Of a DNA stretch of 64,000 nt, positions 53,371 to 63,457 are shown one piece after another. The notes beneath the pieces are model-generated. The model did no database searches, had not been told where the DNA came from, and saw nothing but the letters and a program-made list of their open reading frames with translations. The position numbers and the translations under genes are program-made. Location: the NCBI GenBank assembly GCA_020436935.1, contig JAGQWX010000008.1:1-64000 (forward strand), read 5' to 3'. Position 1 is the stretch's first letter. Each line of letters starts with the position of its first letter. This stretch comes from Saprospiraceae bacterium. Lineage in GTDB: Bacteria > Bacteroidota > Bacteroidia > Chitinophagales > Saprospiraceae.

Positions 53371-53787
53371 TTATGCTTCGAGTGTATAATCTACGCTGAT
53401 GGCTGTGTCCAAAAGAACAGAGATCGGACAATTGGCTTCTGCATCACGAACTGAAGCTTCAAAAACTTCAGCAGAAATGCCCGGCACATTTGCTTTCAAA
53501 TCAATGTGAGATGAAACTACCTTACCGGCGTCCAGGCCTACTGTACACTTTGCTTCCAGGGTCTCAGGAGTGAATCCTGCAGCGCCAAGCACAAAGCTCA
53601 ACTTCATTGCAAAACAGCCTGCGTGAGCTGCTGCGATCAGTTCTTCAGGATTGGTACCAATGCCATCCTCAAATCTTGTTTTATACGAATATTGTGCCTC
53701 GCTAAGCACACCACTTTGTGAACTTACGATGCCTGTTCCTTCTTTTCCTGACCCTTTCCAAAGGGCTGTTGAATGTCTTTTTATCAT
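53371..53787 (-). CDS. osmC: OsmC family peroxiredoxin
   Basis: A 138-residue thiol peroxidase. The two catalytic cysteines are in ELIAAAHAGCFAMKLSFVLG (near residue 58) and RDAEANCPISVLLDT (near 120), at the spacing of OsmC. The N-terminus HSTALWKGSGKEGTG is typical. It reduces organic hydroperoxides in the cytosol, possibly with bacillithiol or lipoylated proteins as reductant (inference). It is a single gene, convergent with ffh. Confidence 0.93.
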   Translation of the reverse strand: MIKRHSTALWKGSGKEGTGIVSSQSGVLSEAQYSYKTRFEDGIGTNPEELIAAAHAGCFAMKLSFVLGAAGFTPETLEAKCTVGLDAGKVVSSHIDLKANVPGISAEVFEASVRDAEANCPISVLLDTAISVDYTLEA

Positions 53788-53914
53788 TAGCTAATTTTTT
53801 TAAATTGATGCTTTAATTTGAACATGCAATTTAATTTAATGTTCAGACCTATCCACGAATTGCCGGGAATTTATTGGAATCAATTAAATTTAGTGCTCAA
53901 ATAATTTTATTGCA

Positions 53915-55096
53915 ATGAATGCCATCGTTAAGTCCGTTTTTATCACATCTTTTGCTCTGTTTTTATTTTCCTGCAATTCCAAAGAGGGAGCTCCGGAAAG
54001 TGATGTATCACAATCCTCAACACCAACAGATGGTGCTTTGAAAGACCTGTTTGCCGATGCGTTCAAAATCGGAACTGCTATGAATGAAGCCATGGTAGAT
54101 GGCAGGGATTCCCTGAGCAGAAACATATTGATGGAGCATTGCAACACTGTTACTGCTGAAAACGTAATGAAGGCAGCTTTAGTTAATCCGGAGCCGGGAG
54201 TATTCAAGTGGGAACCCGCTGATGCTTTTGTAGAATTTGGACTCGCCAATAAAATGTTTATCATAGGCCACACCCTGGCGTGGCACAATCAAACACCGGA
54301 TTGGTTTTTTTTCAAGGAAGACAAAAGTCCACTGCCAACTGAAGTGGTGAAAGAAAGATTGCGCGAACATGTAGAGACCGTTGCCGGAAGATATACAGGC
54401 AAGGTCAACGCCTGGGACGTTGTCAATGAAGTCATAGACAATGATGGATCTTACAGACCGACAAAATGGGTAAAAGGCGTCGGCGATGGTGATGAATTTG
54501 TAAAAATTGCATTCTCAAGTGCACAGAAAGCTGCCCCTGATGCAGAATTGTATTACAATGATTTCAATGCATGGCGCCCCACCAAAAGAGACGGCATCAT
54601 GAGAATGGTGAGAATGCTGCAGAGTGCCGGCATACGTATCGATGGCGTTGGTATTCAGGGTCACTGGGGACTCAATTATCCCAAAAACGAATACATCATT
54701 GCAGCTATTGATTCCTTTGCATCATTGGGAGTAAAGGTCATGATTACTGAGCTCGATGTGGATGTGCTTCCATTGACCAAAGAAGGTCAAATCATTGGTC
54801 AGGGTATGTCTGATCCTCAATTCCAGTTGGAAGAATTCAAAGAATATTTCGACCCTTATCAGGACGGGCTTCCTGCCGAAGTGGATCAGGCTCTTGCTGA
54901 CCGATACAAGGAACTTTTTGAAATTTTTTACAGCAAAAAGGACAAGATTGACAGGGTTACTTTTTGGGGCTTAGCAGACGATATGTCCTGGAAAAATGGC
55001 TATCCAATTCCGGGAAGGACCAATTACCCATTGGTGTGGGATAGAGACCGCAAACCTAAAATGGCATTGGAGGCGATCAAGTCAGTAGCTAAATAG
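53915..55096 (+). CDS. Second GH10 endo-1,4-beta-xylanase lipoprotein
   Basis: A 393-residue lipoprotein (lipobox FLFSC, Cys20) with one GH10 barrel. The acid/base Glu172 is in AWDVVNEVIDNDG and the nucleophile Glu279 in KVMITELDVDVLP; HTLAWHNQTPDWFF is also conserved. It is clearly paralogous to the GH10 at 43330-44478, with shared YYNDxN and RIDGVGIQGHW blocks, but differs by an extra loop near residues 285-300. It stands alone between osmC and the phosphate module, about 9.4 kb from the xylan operon, and may act on a different xylan or fragment length. Confidence 0.94.
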   Translation: MNAIVKSVFITSFALFLFSCNSKEGAPESDVSQSSTPTDGALKDLFADAFKIGTAMNEAMVDGRDSLSRNILMEHCNTVTAENVMKAALVNPEPGVFKWEPADAFVEFGLANKMFIIGHTLAWHNQTPDWFFFKEDKSPLPTEVVKERLREHVETVAGRYTGKVNAWDVVNEVIDNDGSYRPTKWVKGVGDGDEFVKIAFSSAQKAAPDAELYYNDFNAWRPTKRDGIMRMVRMLQSAGIRIDGVGIQGHWGLNYPKNEYIIAAIDSFASLGVKVMITELDVDVLPLTKEGQIIGQGMSDPQFQLEEFKEYFDPYQDGLPAEVDQALADRYKELFEIFYSKKDKIDRVTFWGLADDMSWKNGYPIPGRTNYPLVWDRDRKPKMALEAIKSVAK

Positions 55097-55192
55097 CCTC
55101 TAAGTCTCTATAGCTATTTTCAATACTTATTCAAAATTCTTTGTAATCAAAGTCTTATTTTGACTTGGAATTGTCAAACAATACAAATAATT

Positions 55193-56398
55193 CTAATAAT
55201 TGACTTGGGCCTGCAATCTTAAAAAGTTCCCAACTTGTAGATTATCAGGCCTTTGTGCATCCTCAAATCGTCTATTAGACATAGTATATTGCACTGTTAG
55301 TTCTAATGCTCTATTAATTTGCCACTCTGCACCTATCTCAAGTTCCTTTACTTTATAACTCCTTGCATCTAATTCTGCTTTCTTTCCACCTTCAAACAAT
55401 TGATACTTGATAAACGGGAATAGCTTATAATGCCTTAATTCCAATTGATAATTTAACAAGCAATAACCTCCATTGGAAGGGGAAACGGCAATGGAATTTG
55501 TAGATTTATTGAACTTTGGACTTTCACCAACTGAATATTCCAATTGAATTCCAAATGGTTGAGGGTACAATATAAAACTTCCAGCCAGATGTTGGTCATC
55601 AAATAGATTGTTGCCTGGTTTAGTGGTAAATGCATCCAAAGTATATTTTCCTTTAATTCCTTGGACTGACATTTCCAATATCTGCCCTCTATATTCCAAA
55701 GGATACGTGAGTCTTCCTACCAAATACAAGTTATTGTTTCTCGAAACTTTGTTGGCAGTTTCACCATTATATACCCCAAAAGCCAACATTCCATAATTGC
55801 CACTCCCCTTTAATCCATTGTTGACCAACCTATCAAGTAGAGAAGTTATTCTTTGCGGTGTATAATAGAAAATGGCAGCAAGATCTCTCTCATTTGGCAG
55901 GTGTGCATTTATACCATCTGCTCTATCAAGCGCGAGCCTGTTTGAACTAGATTGCATATTTTCAAAACCAAACGGTATTTTGGATTGTCCAATTCTTATT
56001 CTATACTTGTTCCTTTTATCAAAAGAGATGTCAAAATAAGCATCCCTTAATTGCAATAGATGGGTTACAGATCCAATTGATGAAGCCAGATCTGGTTGTA
56101 TATAAAAGCTTACTTTCTCATTCAGCTTCCCTGAAAAAATCAAACGCGATCGTCGAATGAAAATGCCCCCGCCATCTCCTATACTACGGTCACATTGCTC
56201 GCATTTCAGATCGGAATTGGTTTCCAGAAGTCTATTGAATCTTACTTGAGTATAACCCCTAAGATTGATCTTTTCAAACCATTTAGTCGGGATTTTCGAT
56301 TGTTGTAATGAGTCCTGGGCAGTAATGTTCTCCTGAAAAACTCCAAATAATACAAGTATCAAAGCACTGGCTTTGACTACCTTCTTAGAAAGTATCAT
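55193..56398 (-). CDS. Phosphate-selective porin O/P family outer membrane protein
   Basis: A 401-residue outer-membrane barrel with a signal peptide ending near residue 27 (ITAQ). It begins the mature part with INLRGYTQVRFNRLLETN, continues with IFIRRSRLIFSGKLNEKVSFYIQPD (cited in part) and ends on an aromatic strand (FLRLQAQVNY). This fits the OprO/OprP family. It is the third gene of a minus-strand cluster after DUF47 and PiT, which supports phosphate as the substrate, but the family also contains non-selective and polyphosphate porins. Two cysteines (CEQCDRS) sit near the N-terminus. Confidence 0.8.
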   Translation of the reverse strand: MILSKKVVKASALILVLFGVFQENITAQDSLQQSKIPTKWFEKINLRGYTQVRFNRLLETNSDLKCEQCDRSIGDGGGIFIRRSRLIFSGKLNEKVSFYIQPDLASSIGSVTHLLQLRDAYFDISFDKRNKYRIRIGQSKIPFGFENMQSSSNRLALDRADGINAHLPNERDLAAIFYYTPQRITSLLDRLVNNGLKGSGNYGMLAFGVYNGETANKVSRNNNLYLVGRLTYPLEYRGQILEMSVQGIKGKYTLDAFTTKPGNNLFDDQHLAGSFILYPQPFGIQLEYSVGESPKFNKSTNSIAVSPSNGGYCLLNYQLELRHYKLFPFIKYQLFEGGKKAELDARSYKVKELEIGAEWQINRALELTVQYTMSNRRFEDAQRPDNLQVGNFLRLQAQVNY

Positions 56399-56487
56399 AA
56401 ATCGTAAGCATGACCGGTGATAATCCTAGGTAAAAGATTGGGAAGTTACCTGCGAATACCCTGGTCCTTTAGTTTTTACAAAATATA

Positions 56488-58200
56488 TTATAGAATTCCA
56501 ACCAAATTTATAATGTAATAGAAAAATGCAGCAACAGCAGCGCTTACTGGAATAGTAAGAATCCAAGCCCATAATAGATTTATGGTTACACCCCATCTTA
56601 CTGCACTTAACCTCTTAAAAGCACCTACACCGATAATCGACCCGGTTATAGTATGTGTTGTGGATACAGGTATACCCATTTGGCCTGTAAAAAACAAAGT
56701 GAAGGCGCCTGCAGTTTCAGCTGCAACACCTTCCAGTGGTGTCACCTTGGTAATTTTGGTTCCCATTGTTTTGACAATCTTCCAGCCACCACTCATAGTC
56801 CCCAAACCTATTGCAGCATAACATGCAAGAGGAACCCAAAAAGGCAGTTGACCAAAATCACTGATGCTACCATTGGCTATAAGTGCTGCGCCAATTATTC
56901 CCATGACTTTCTGTGCATCATTACCACCATGTCCAATACTGAATGCTGCAGATGAGAACAACTGAAGGCTCTTAAACATTTCAGAAATCTTATATGCATT
57001 TGGAGTCCTATAGACCTCAACATACAAATATACCAAAGAAAATATAATAGCTGCGAGAACAATTCCCATAACTATAATGGTATTATCTTTTGCTTCTATT
57101 GAAGATGCAAGCTTCTTTTTTACATCAAACTCCATTAGCTTTTGTTTGACATCTACAATATTGGTGGCTTCAACTGGAAAAATCTTATCCAATTCTACTA
57201 TGGTCTGATCAACAGAAATTTCATTTTTCAGATAAGCACCGATTGGTTCTTTATATAAAGCAGTTTTTTGTTTTGCTTCTTTAAAAATTGGTATTGTCGC
57301 TGGATGATTGGCTGCATTTGATTCGAGTATCAGATATCCATTTGCATTCTTTACTTCATCAACCAGCATACTAACAGCTATATCATTCACCAAACCTTCC
57401 TTAAAAGCAGTTTCTGCAATTTGCTCTGCACCAAGCACATCATAATCCTCAACCAAATCTTTGACTCTGGATGCATTGGCTGTCGCTTTGTCAAATTTTT
57501 CTTTTGCTTTATTGAGTTTTTCTGTTAACTCTGCATCATTAGGATTCATCTTGAGATCGATTGTCAACTGGTCAACATCCTTTTTTGCCTTATCAACTTT
57601 ATAAAATTTTTCAACTCCTTCGGCCATTTTAGAATGCTCAAACATATCAAACATAAAAACAGCAACAGATGTCACAACAGCAATGATGCCAATTCTAAGC
57701 CAAACATTCCTAATTACAGTCACGAATGTGATGAACATGGATATGAGCATCCCAATCATTGGAGCAAGAAAAATAAATATGACGGTACTCCATATTACTT
57801 TATTATTGACTACATCCCCCCAAGAAAAGCCATCAAACTCGATGATGGCATGACAAATAGCAGCACCGGCAAAACCTCCGATCAAAGTATGGGATGACGA
57901 AGAAGGAATGCCAAACCACCAGGTAAGCAAGTTCCAAAAGATTGCGGCCAGCATACCCCCAAGTATCACTCCCAGAGTTATAAAATCAGCATTGACTGTT
58001 TTTGAAATCGTATTGGCTACAGCATGGTCAGAAAAAATAAAATAAGCAACGAAATTGAAAAATGCTGCCCAAACAACTGCCTGAAAAGGAGTAAGGACCT
58101 TAGTTGAGACGATGGTTGCTATTGAATTCGCAGCATCATGAAAGCCGTTTATGAAATCAAAAATTAGGGACAATACTATGATGACTACTATCAGACTCAT
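56488..58200 (-). CDS. PiT family inorganic phosphate transporter with large central helical insert
   Basis: A 570-residue transporter. The two PiT signature repeats are IFDFINGFHDAANSIATIVS (near residue 10) and FSIGHGGNDAQKVMGIIG (near 416). Between the halves lies a long soluble stretch (about residues 190-365) rich in Lys, Glu and Asp and predicted to be helical or coiled (KVDKAKKDVDQLTIDLKMN in part). It should import phosphate with H+ or Na+. It follows the DUF47 gene by 39 bp and precedes the porin by 89 bp, forming a likely three-gene phosphate unit. Confidence 0.92.
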   Translation of the reverse strand: MSLIVVIIVLSLIFDFINGFHDAANSIATIVSTKVLTPFQAVVWAAFFNFVAYFIFSDHAVANTISKTVNADFITLGVILGGMLAAIFWNLLTWWFGIPSSSSHTLIGGFAGAAICHAIIEFDGFSWGDVVNNKVIWSTVIFIFLAPMIGMLISMFITFVTVIRNVWLRIGIIAVVTSVAVFMFDMFEHSKMAEGVEKFYKVDKAKKDVDQLTIDLKMNPNDAELTEKLNKAKEKFDKATANASRVKDLVEDYDVLGAEQIAETAFKEGLVNDIAVSMLVDEVKNANGYLILESNAANHPATIPIFKEAKQKTALYKEPIGAYLKNEISVDQTIVELDKIFPVEATNIVDVKQKLMEFDVKKKLASSIEAKDNTIIVMGIVLAAIIFSLVYLYVEVYRTPNAYKISEMFKSLQLFSSAAFSIGHGGNDAQKVMGIIGAALIANGSISDFGQLPFWVPLACYAAIGLGTMSGGWKIVKTMGTKITKVTPLEGVAAETAGAFTLFFTGQMGIPVSTTHTITGSIIGVGAFKRLSAVRWGVTINLLWAWILTIPVSAAVAAFFYYIINLVGIL

Positions 58201-58239
58201 TTTATAGCTTTTATCTAGTTGGTTTGTTATTTAAAAAGC

Positions 58240-58890
58240 CTATGCGTATTTGATGATAATGGACTCAACAGTATTTGCTGCATCTTCGCACTTATCGCTT
58301 ACGCTTTCAAGTTTTGAGAATATTTCTTTTCTTTTGATCATTTCCTTGGCATCAATAGAATCATCACTATAAAACCTGGCAATGGCTGCATCAAATACAT
58401 CATCACTTCTACTTTCTATTTCTTTAATGAGTGTGATCGCTTCGGTCATTACTTTGAGATTTTTCATATTTTTCAGCTCATTCACTGCTCTCTCTACCTG
58501 ATGGCAACTTTCTAGAATTAGATCCGCCATTTTTTGAATTTCCGGAGTAACCGGATTGAATTGATACAGCAGCATCTTTTTTGAAGCAATGAATATATTA
58601 TCAGAAATATCATCAAGCGATGTTGCCAAAGCATGGATATCTTCCCTATCAAATGGCGTTATAAAATTTCCACTTAATTCGTTAAAAATGCTGGAAGCAA
58701 GTACATCATTTTTCTTTTCAGAATCTTTAAGCTTGGCAATAATTTCTGCTCTGTTATCGATATTACTCTCAAAAGATAAATCCCGTAAATTGGAAGCCAT
58801 TCCTTTGATTTCCGCTGCCAACTTATCAAACAAAGAATAAAAAATATAATCTCTGGAAATAAATGATCTTAAAAACGACTGTAAACCCAT
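58240..58890 (-). CDS. DUF47/PhoU-like Pit accessory protein
   Basis: A 216-residue all-helical protein of the TIGR00153/DUF47 family, related to PhoU. It has a repeated bundle, with FDREDIHALATSLDDISDNIF (cited in part) and SDKCEDAANTVESIIIKYA at the end. In many bacteria it is encoded directly before a PiT gene and modulates it, as it is here (39 bp). It has a clear -7 element 15 nt upstream of the start. It would act at the inner face of the membrane. Confidence 0.9.
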   Translation of the reverse strand: MGLQSFLRSFISRDYIFYSLFDKLAAEIKGMASNLRDLSFESNIDNRAEIIAKLKDSEKKNDVLASSIFNELSGNFITPFDREDIHALATSLDDISDNIFIASKKMLLYQFNPVTPEIQKMADLILESCHQVERAVNELKNMKNLKVMTEAITLIKEIESRSDDVFDAAIARFYSDDSIDAKEMIKRKEIFSKLESVSDKCEDAANTVESIIIKYA

Positions 58891-58904
58891 GATAAAAATT
58901 TGCG

Positions 58905-58912
58905 CAAAATTA
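58905..58912 (-). promoter_or_regulatory. Candidate -7 element TAATTTTG for the phosphate operon
   Basis: On the minus strand, TAATTTTG fits TAnnTTTG and lies 14 nt before the DUF47 start codon, giving a very short leader. A -33 TTG is not evident. Confidence 0.5.
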
Positions 58913-58962
58913 AGTGATTACATATTGATTTTTTTTGTTTCTATCAATTGTTTACAATAAGT

Positions 58963-58970
58963 TAACTTTG
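58963..58970 (+). promoter_or_regulatory. Candidate -7 element TAACTTTG for the pectinesterase gene
   Basis: TAACTTTG fits TAnnTTTG. TTTG at 58934-58937 is 25 nt upstream. The start codon is about 100 nt downstream. Confidence 0.5.
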
Positions 58971-59069
58971 GAAAACATTTAGGTATATCATAATTTTATA
59001 CTGAACCCACATCAAATTAAAAGTTTAACGCCAAATCAAATCGTTTTTTAAGAAACTAAATTGGTTTAA

Positions 59070-60047
59070 ATGCTAAATGAAAATGAATTGATTTTGTGTA
59101 AATTGAAGAATTATATTGCATTGATTGGAATATATCTTTTGATTTGCCCCAGTCTTTGGGGACAATACAAAACACTTTTGGTGGTTGGAAAAGGAAGTGG
59201 TGCAGAATTTTCAACCATACAATCTGCAATTGAGGCTGCTAAAGCGTTTCCTGACCAATCTATTGTCATATACATTCAGAAAGGTGTTTATAATGAAAAG
59301 GTAATCATACCCGAATGGAATCCCAGACTAAGGCTTGAAGGTGAAAGCATGGAAGAAACCATCATCACTTACAGCGACCATTTTAATGGCATCAACAAAG
59401 GTAGAAACAGTACATTTTATACCCCAACACTTTCTGTGGAGGCAAATGATGTTGTCCTCAAAAATCTGACCATCACCAATGACGCCGGTCCTGTTGGTCA
59501 GGCCATAGCGCTTTCGCTTACGGGTGATCGAATCACAGTCCTCAACTGCAAAATAACGGGCCACCAGGACACAGTATATTGTAATGGAGAATACAGGAGG
59601 CACTATTTTGAAAATTGTTACATCAGCGGAACTACAGACTTCATCTTTGGAAGTGCTACAGTTTGGTTTCAAAATTGCGAAATCCAATCAAAATCAAGCT
59701 CATATATCACAGCTGCCTCGACGCCGCCGTCAGTAAAATTTGGTTTTATTTTTATGAAGTGTACAATCACCGCAGCATCCGGCGTAAAAAACGTCTATTT
59801 GGGTCGGCCCTGGAGGGCTTTTGCAAAAACAGTGTTCATAGATTGTCAATATTTGCTTGACCTGCATCCTAATGTTTGGGATGACTGGAACGACATCAAT
59901 AATCGTAAGACTGCCTTTTATGCGGAGTATGGTGAAAACGGATTGGGGAAAAGGCCCGATTGGGTCCACATCCTCTCAAAAAAACAAGCCGGAAAATACA
60001 CCATAGATCGCGTATTTTCCGGCTGGAATCCTACATCAACTAAGTAA
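59070..60047 (+). CDS. Secreted pectinesterase
   Basis: A 325-residue right-handed beta-helix carbohydrate esterase (CE8). A signal sequence (about 10-31, ending LWGQ) predicts export. The catalytic residues are visible: Asp167 in ITGHQDTVYC and Asp190 in ISGTTDFIFGSATVWF, with Arg246 and Trp248 in YLGRPWRAF. It removes methyl esters from pectin, releasing methanol and polygalacturonate. It stands alone: no pectate lyase or polygalacturonase is adjacent. With the two xylanases it points to plant cell wall use. Confidence 0.92.
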   Translation: MLNENELILCKLKNYIALIGIYLLICPSLWGQYKTLLVVGKGSGAEFSTIQSAIEAAKAFPDQSIVIYIQKGVYNEKVIIPEWNPRLRLEGESMEETIITYSDHFNGINKGRNSTFYTPTLSVEANDVVLKNLTITNDAGPVGQAIALSLTGDRITVLNCKITGHQDTVYCNGEYRRHYFENCYISGTTDFIFGSATVWFQNCEIQSKSSSYITAASTPPSVKFGFIFMKCTITAASGVKNVYLGRPWRAFAKTVFIDCQYLLDLHPNVWDDWNDINNRKTAFYAEYGENGLGKRPDWVHILSKKQAGKYTIDRVFSGWNPTSTK

Positions 60048-60058
60048 TTATATAAAAA

Positions 60059-63000
60059 TTATTCCAGTTCGCTTTGTTGCAATTCAGCCAGCGCAGCGAC
60101 AATATCTCTGATTTCTCTTTTCGATAAAATGGGGCCCATGGTAGGCATGCTGGATGCGCCATTTGTTCTGTCAATAATATTCTCTTTCTGTATCACCATA
60201 TCGTCTTTTCCAGCTTCTCTCAGAGTAATGGTTTTTTGATCTTCATTGACCATGATTCCCCCAACAGATGAGCCATCTTTAAGGTCAAGAGAAACATAGC
60301 CAAATCCCGGAGCAATGACAGCACTTGGTTCAATCAATGATTGCAGCAACTCCATTCTGGATAGCCTGCCTCCTACTCCGCTGAGATTGGGACCTGCATT
60401 TCCACCATAATCTCCGACTGCATGGCAACGCACGCATTGAGCCGTCTGGTTTCTGTACATGATGTTTCGTCCTCTTTCAGCATTACCACCTTCCAGACAA
60501 TCCTCAAAGTTTGCAATGGAAGTCAAATTTTCCTCTGCAGGCTTGAGCATTTTTACTTTTTCTTTGAGCGCATCGATTCCACTGGTGTCAACAGCTTCCT
60601 GGAGCTCAATCAATAAGCCTTTAGAAATTCCTCCACTTTGGACGGCGGCTATATATTTTTCAAGGCTTGCCTGTGCCTGAGCCGCCGGCAATTTCCCTAA
60701 GCCCAATATGGCTGTTTGTTGTTCCTGAATGCTTCCGTTCTCTACCACCTTTTCCAACAAGGATTGCATGACCGTGGCGTCAATTGGAAGAGAAGTCACC
60801 TGTTCCAATCCTAGGCTTCTCACTTCAGCGTCTTTGTCATTGATGGCCATGGTCACAGCATCCTGGATTTTTTCTGACTTTGCTTTCACCAAACCTGTGA
60901 AAGCCGCTCCACGAACTGCGGCATCTTTATCCTTGGCTAAAAGTACCAACATTTTATCATCACCGCCCTTGAGCTGCAAGTCTCCATAAGCAAGTGAAGC
61001 TGCTTTTCGCAATGCGGGTGATACGTCACTCAACAAAGCAATGACATCATTTTGTATGGCTTTTTGGATATTGGCCAGGTCCCTGGTAATCACCCCTCTG
61101 TAGCGGCCATCAACCCTGTCAAATACCGAAGGTTCGGCCCACACGGACAAAGTCGCAAGAGCCTCAACGCGCATCGCTTCAGGTCTTGACTTGTCTTTTG
61201 CATATGCAATAAGTCTGGCTACTGAGGCATCGTCTCCAACTCTGTTGTTGGCATTGATCACTCTTCTGATCAATGCCTCATTTGAAAAACTGGTTTTTCC
61301 CAGCAGAGCCGCTAAATCATCAAGGGCATCTACAATAGAATGATCATCGTTGATGGCTCTCGCAACTTCTGTAACTATATCTTCATTCGCGTCATTGAGA
61401 AATGAGGCAACCGATTTGTGCTGCATTCTTCTCAATGCCAAAACAGCACCCATTCTTACTGAAGAAGAAGGATGTTTGGAAAGTGCGCCCAATTTTGTCG
61501 CATCTTTAATGGAAGCCAATGCAAGACTGGCGGCATGTCTGATATACGCATCTTCGTCATTGTTGGAAGCAAGCAATTCTACAAGACCTTCAAATGCAGG
61601 GGCATGTTCCATTCTACCAAGGGCCTCAGCAGCAAAAAATCTTACCCTGGCTGAAGAATCCTTCAACATGGGAATTATTGAGGGTGCAGCCTCTGCATAC
61701 CTGATATCACCCAGCCATTTTACTGCCTGAGCTCTGATTTCTTCGTCGGCATCGGTTAAAACTGTAGTTAATCCACTTGCTTTGTCTTTTTGGGATCTTG
61801 CCATTTGTGCAATACCCCAAATGGAATGTATTCTTGCCAGCTGTGATTCGCCCTGACTCAAATACTTTTTGAACTCGCTCATACCTTCGTCCCCACGCTT
61901 TACCAGTTCAAATTGTGCCTTTTGGCGCACTCTCATGTCTTCATAAGTAAGATACTCTCCTAGGGTTTGCAGATCCACTTTGGAGAAATCTGCCTTAAGA
62001 AGTTCATTTGTTTTCTTACGTAATGGGTTTCTCAGCGCCTCGTGTACATCAAATTTCCAGATTCTTCCCTGGTTTTTGGAGTTCCAGCCATTGACCCAGT
62101 CGCCGACATACATGGCGCCATCTGGCCCCCAGCTCAAGCCCGTTGGAAGAAAATTGCTCAGCACTTTCTCATCGCTGTCGAAATCAAAAGTTGCTCCTTT
62201 GGGTTTTAATTTAAACGCGTGTATTCCTGAATTTGCCGGGTTGCCCACAAATTCCACAAGGAAAAATGTATTGTTGTATTTCTCACTCAAAGCTGTGCCT
62301 GGATTGTAAAGCATACCTGTTGGCCCATTCACATAGTTTCGGATACATGGAGTTATGTATGCTGCTTGTTTGTCCCATCTGGGTGTAAACATCTTCTCAT
62401 CCATCCAAACTTTATAAGTGTTGTTCTTTGGATCTCTGTACTTCCCAAACTGCCAGTTGATCCTCCAGCCGGAATCAGAACCATAAGTAATGTATACCAA
62501 TCGTTCACTCTCACCTCTATGGTCACCATCGTTGTCTTCGCTGATGATGTTTCCATATTGATCAAAAACAAATTCGTGGGTATTTCTCAAACCAGAAGCA
62601 TACACCTCAAAATCAGAACCATCCGGATTGCTCCGTACAATCACACCCATATTGGCATAATCATGCTTTTTCCCTTCCTTGTCAACTCCATTAAAACCCG
62701 GATCACCAATGCCCCAGTAAATTTTACCATCGGGGCCCATAATAGCGCCTGACATACCATGACCGCTGAAACCAATGTGGACGTTAAAACCATGGGCAAT
62801 TGATTCTTGCTCATCGGCAACTCCATCTCCATTTTTGTCTTTGAGCCTCCACATATCAGGGCCTACCCCAAGAAAAATATTGTCTTCTTCGACTGCAATA
62901 GCACCGGTGACATCTGAGATCTCGTCATTGTAGCCTTCGCTTACAACTACAGAATAATCTGCCCTTCCGTCGTTGTCTTTGTCCTCCAACCGGATCAATT

Positions 63001-63457
63001 GGTTCTTTTCAATCGTAAGGTCTTTCCAATCCCTGAAACCATCCCCATTGACGTCGTCCAGCCAGTCATTTTTGTCAGAATTTTCCTTGGATAACTCCTT
63101 ATGGATAAATTCCCTTCTGTCTTCAACCGTCTGAAAACGAATGGCATCGGTTTCCCAATCTCTATGTCCACGAATGTCAAATTCACTGTTTGCTTGTCGG
63201 TCGGTTCTGGTGTAATAAAGCCTTCCGAAATTGTCCATATCTATACCGATCGGGTCTCGTGAAAGGCTATCTACTGCCCATAAATCAATTTCAAAATCGG
63301 GGGTCATCTCCGGCTTGACCTGACCAATGATTTGTGCGGCCATAGAATCGACCTCTGCTTTGCTGTAACTTCTTGTGATGATTTTGCTGTCGGCGGATTT
63401 TTCTGATGTACATGAAAACATCAATAACGCTAATCCAAAAATCCAGATAACTTTCAT
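60059..63457 (-). CDS. Lipoprotein beta-propeller dehydrogenase-like / HEAT-repeat / cytochrome c protein
   Basis: An 1132-residue lipoprotein (lipobox MFSC, Cys16). Residues about 50-480 form a PQQ-sugar-dehydrogenase-like propeller of the kind common in Planctomycetes and Bacteroidota (DWKDLTIEKNQLIRLEDKDN in part; GPDGAMYVGDWVNGW). Residues about 490-960 are a long HEAT-repeat array (IRAQAVKWLGDIRYAEAAPS and relatives). The C-terminal domain is a cytochrome c with CVRCH near residue 1010, followed by a GPNLSGVGGRLSRMELLQSL-type Haem_bd segment and a PTMGP Met ligand. It should be a surface-anchored redox protein. The substrate is unknown and no partner dehydrogenase subunit is adjacent. 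Confidence 0.88.
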   Translation of the reverse strand: MKVIWIFGLALLMFSCTSEKSADSKIITRSYSKAEVDSMAAQIIGQVKPEMTPDFEIDLWAVDSLSRDPIGIDMDNFGRLYYTRTDRQANSEFDIRGHRDWETDAIRFQTVEDRREFIHKELSKENSDKNDWLDDVNGDGFRDWKDLTIEKNQLIRLEDKDNDGRADYSVVVSEGYNDEISDVTGAIAVEEDNIFLGVGPDMWRLKDKNGDGVADEQESIAHGFNVHIGFSGHGMSGAIMGPDGKIYWGIGDPGFNGVDKEGKKHDYANMGVIVRSNPDGSDFEVYASGLRNTHEFVFDQYGNIISEDNDGDHRGESERLVYITYGSDSGWRINWQFGKYRDPKNNTYKVWMDEKMFTPRWDKQAAYITPCIRNYVNGPTGMLYNPGTALSEKYNNTFFLVEFVGNPANSGIHAFKLKPKGATFDFDSDEKVLSNFLPTGLSWGPDGAMYVGDWVNGWNSKNQGRIWKFDVHEALRNPLRKKTNELLKADFSKVDLQTLGEYLTYEDMRVRQKAQFELVKRGDEGMSEFKKYLSQGESQLARIHSIWGIAQMARSQKDKASGLTTVLTDADEEIRAQAVKWLGDIRYAEAAPSIIPMLKDSSARVRFFAAEALGRMEHAPAFEGLVELLASNNDEDAYIRHAASLALASIKDATKLGALSKHPSSSVRMGAVLALRRMQHKSVASFLNDANEDIVTEVARAINDDHSIVDALDDLAALLGKTSFSNEALIRRVINANNRVGDDASVARLIAYAKDKSRPEAMRVEALATLSVWAEPSVFDRVDGRYRGVITRDLANIQKAIQNDVIALLSDVSPALRKAASLAYGDLQLKGGDDKMLVLLAKDKDAAVRGAAFTGLVKAKSEKIQDAVTMAINDKDAEVRSLGLEQVTSLPIDATVMQSLLEKVVENGSIQEQQTAILGLGKLPAAQAQASLEKYIAAVQSGGISKGLLIELQEAVDTSGIDALKEKVKMLKPAEENLTSIANFEDCLEGGNAERGRNIMYRNQTAQCVRCHAVGDYGGNAGPNLSGVGGRLSRMELLQSLIEPSAVIAPGFGYVSLDLKDGSSVGGIMVNEDQKTITLREAGKDDMVIQKENIIDRTNGASSMPTMGPILSKREIRDIVAALAELQQSELE

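Noticed and set aside
43330-55096. Two GH10 genes as an assembly duplication
   Set aside because: The proteins differ in length, signal peptide and many residues and have different neighbours; they are paralogues.
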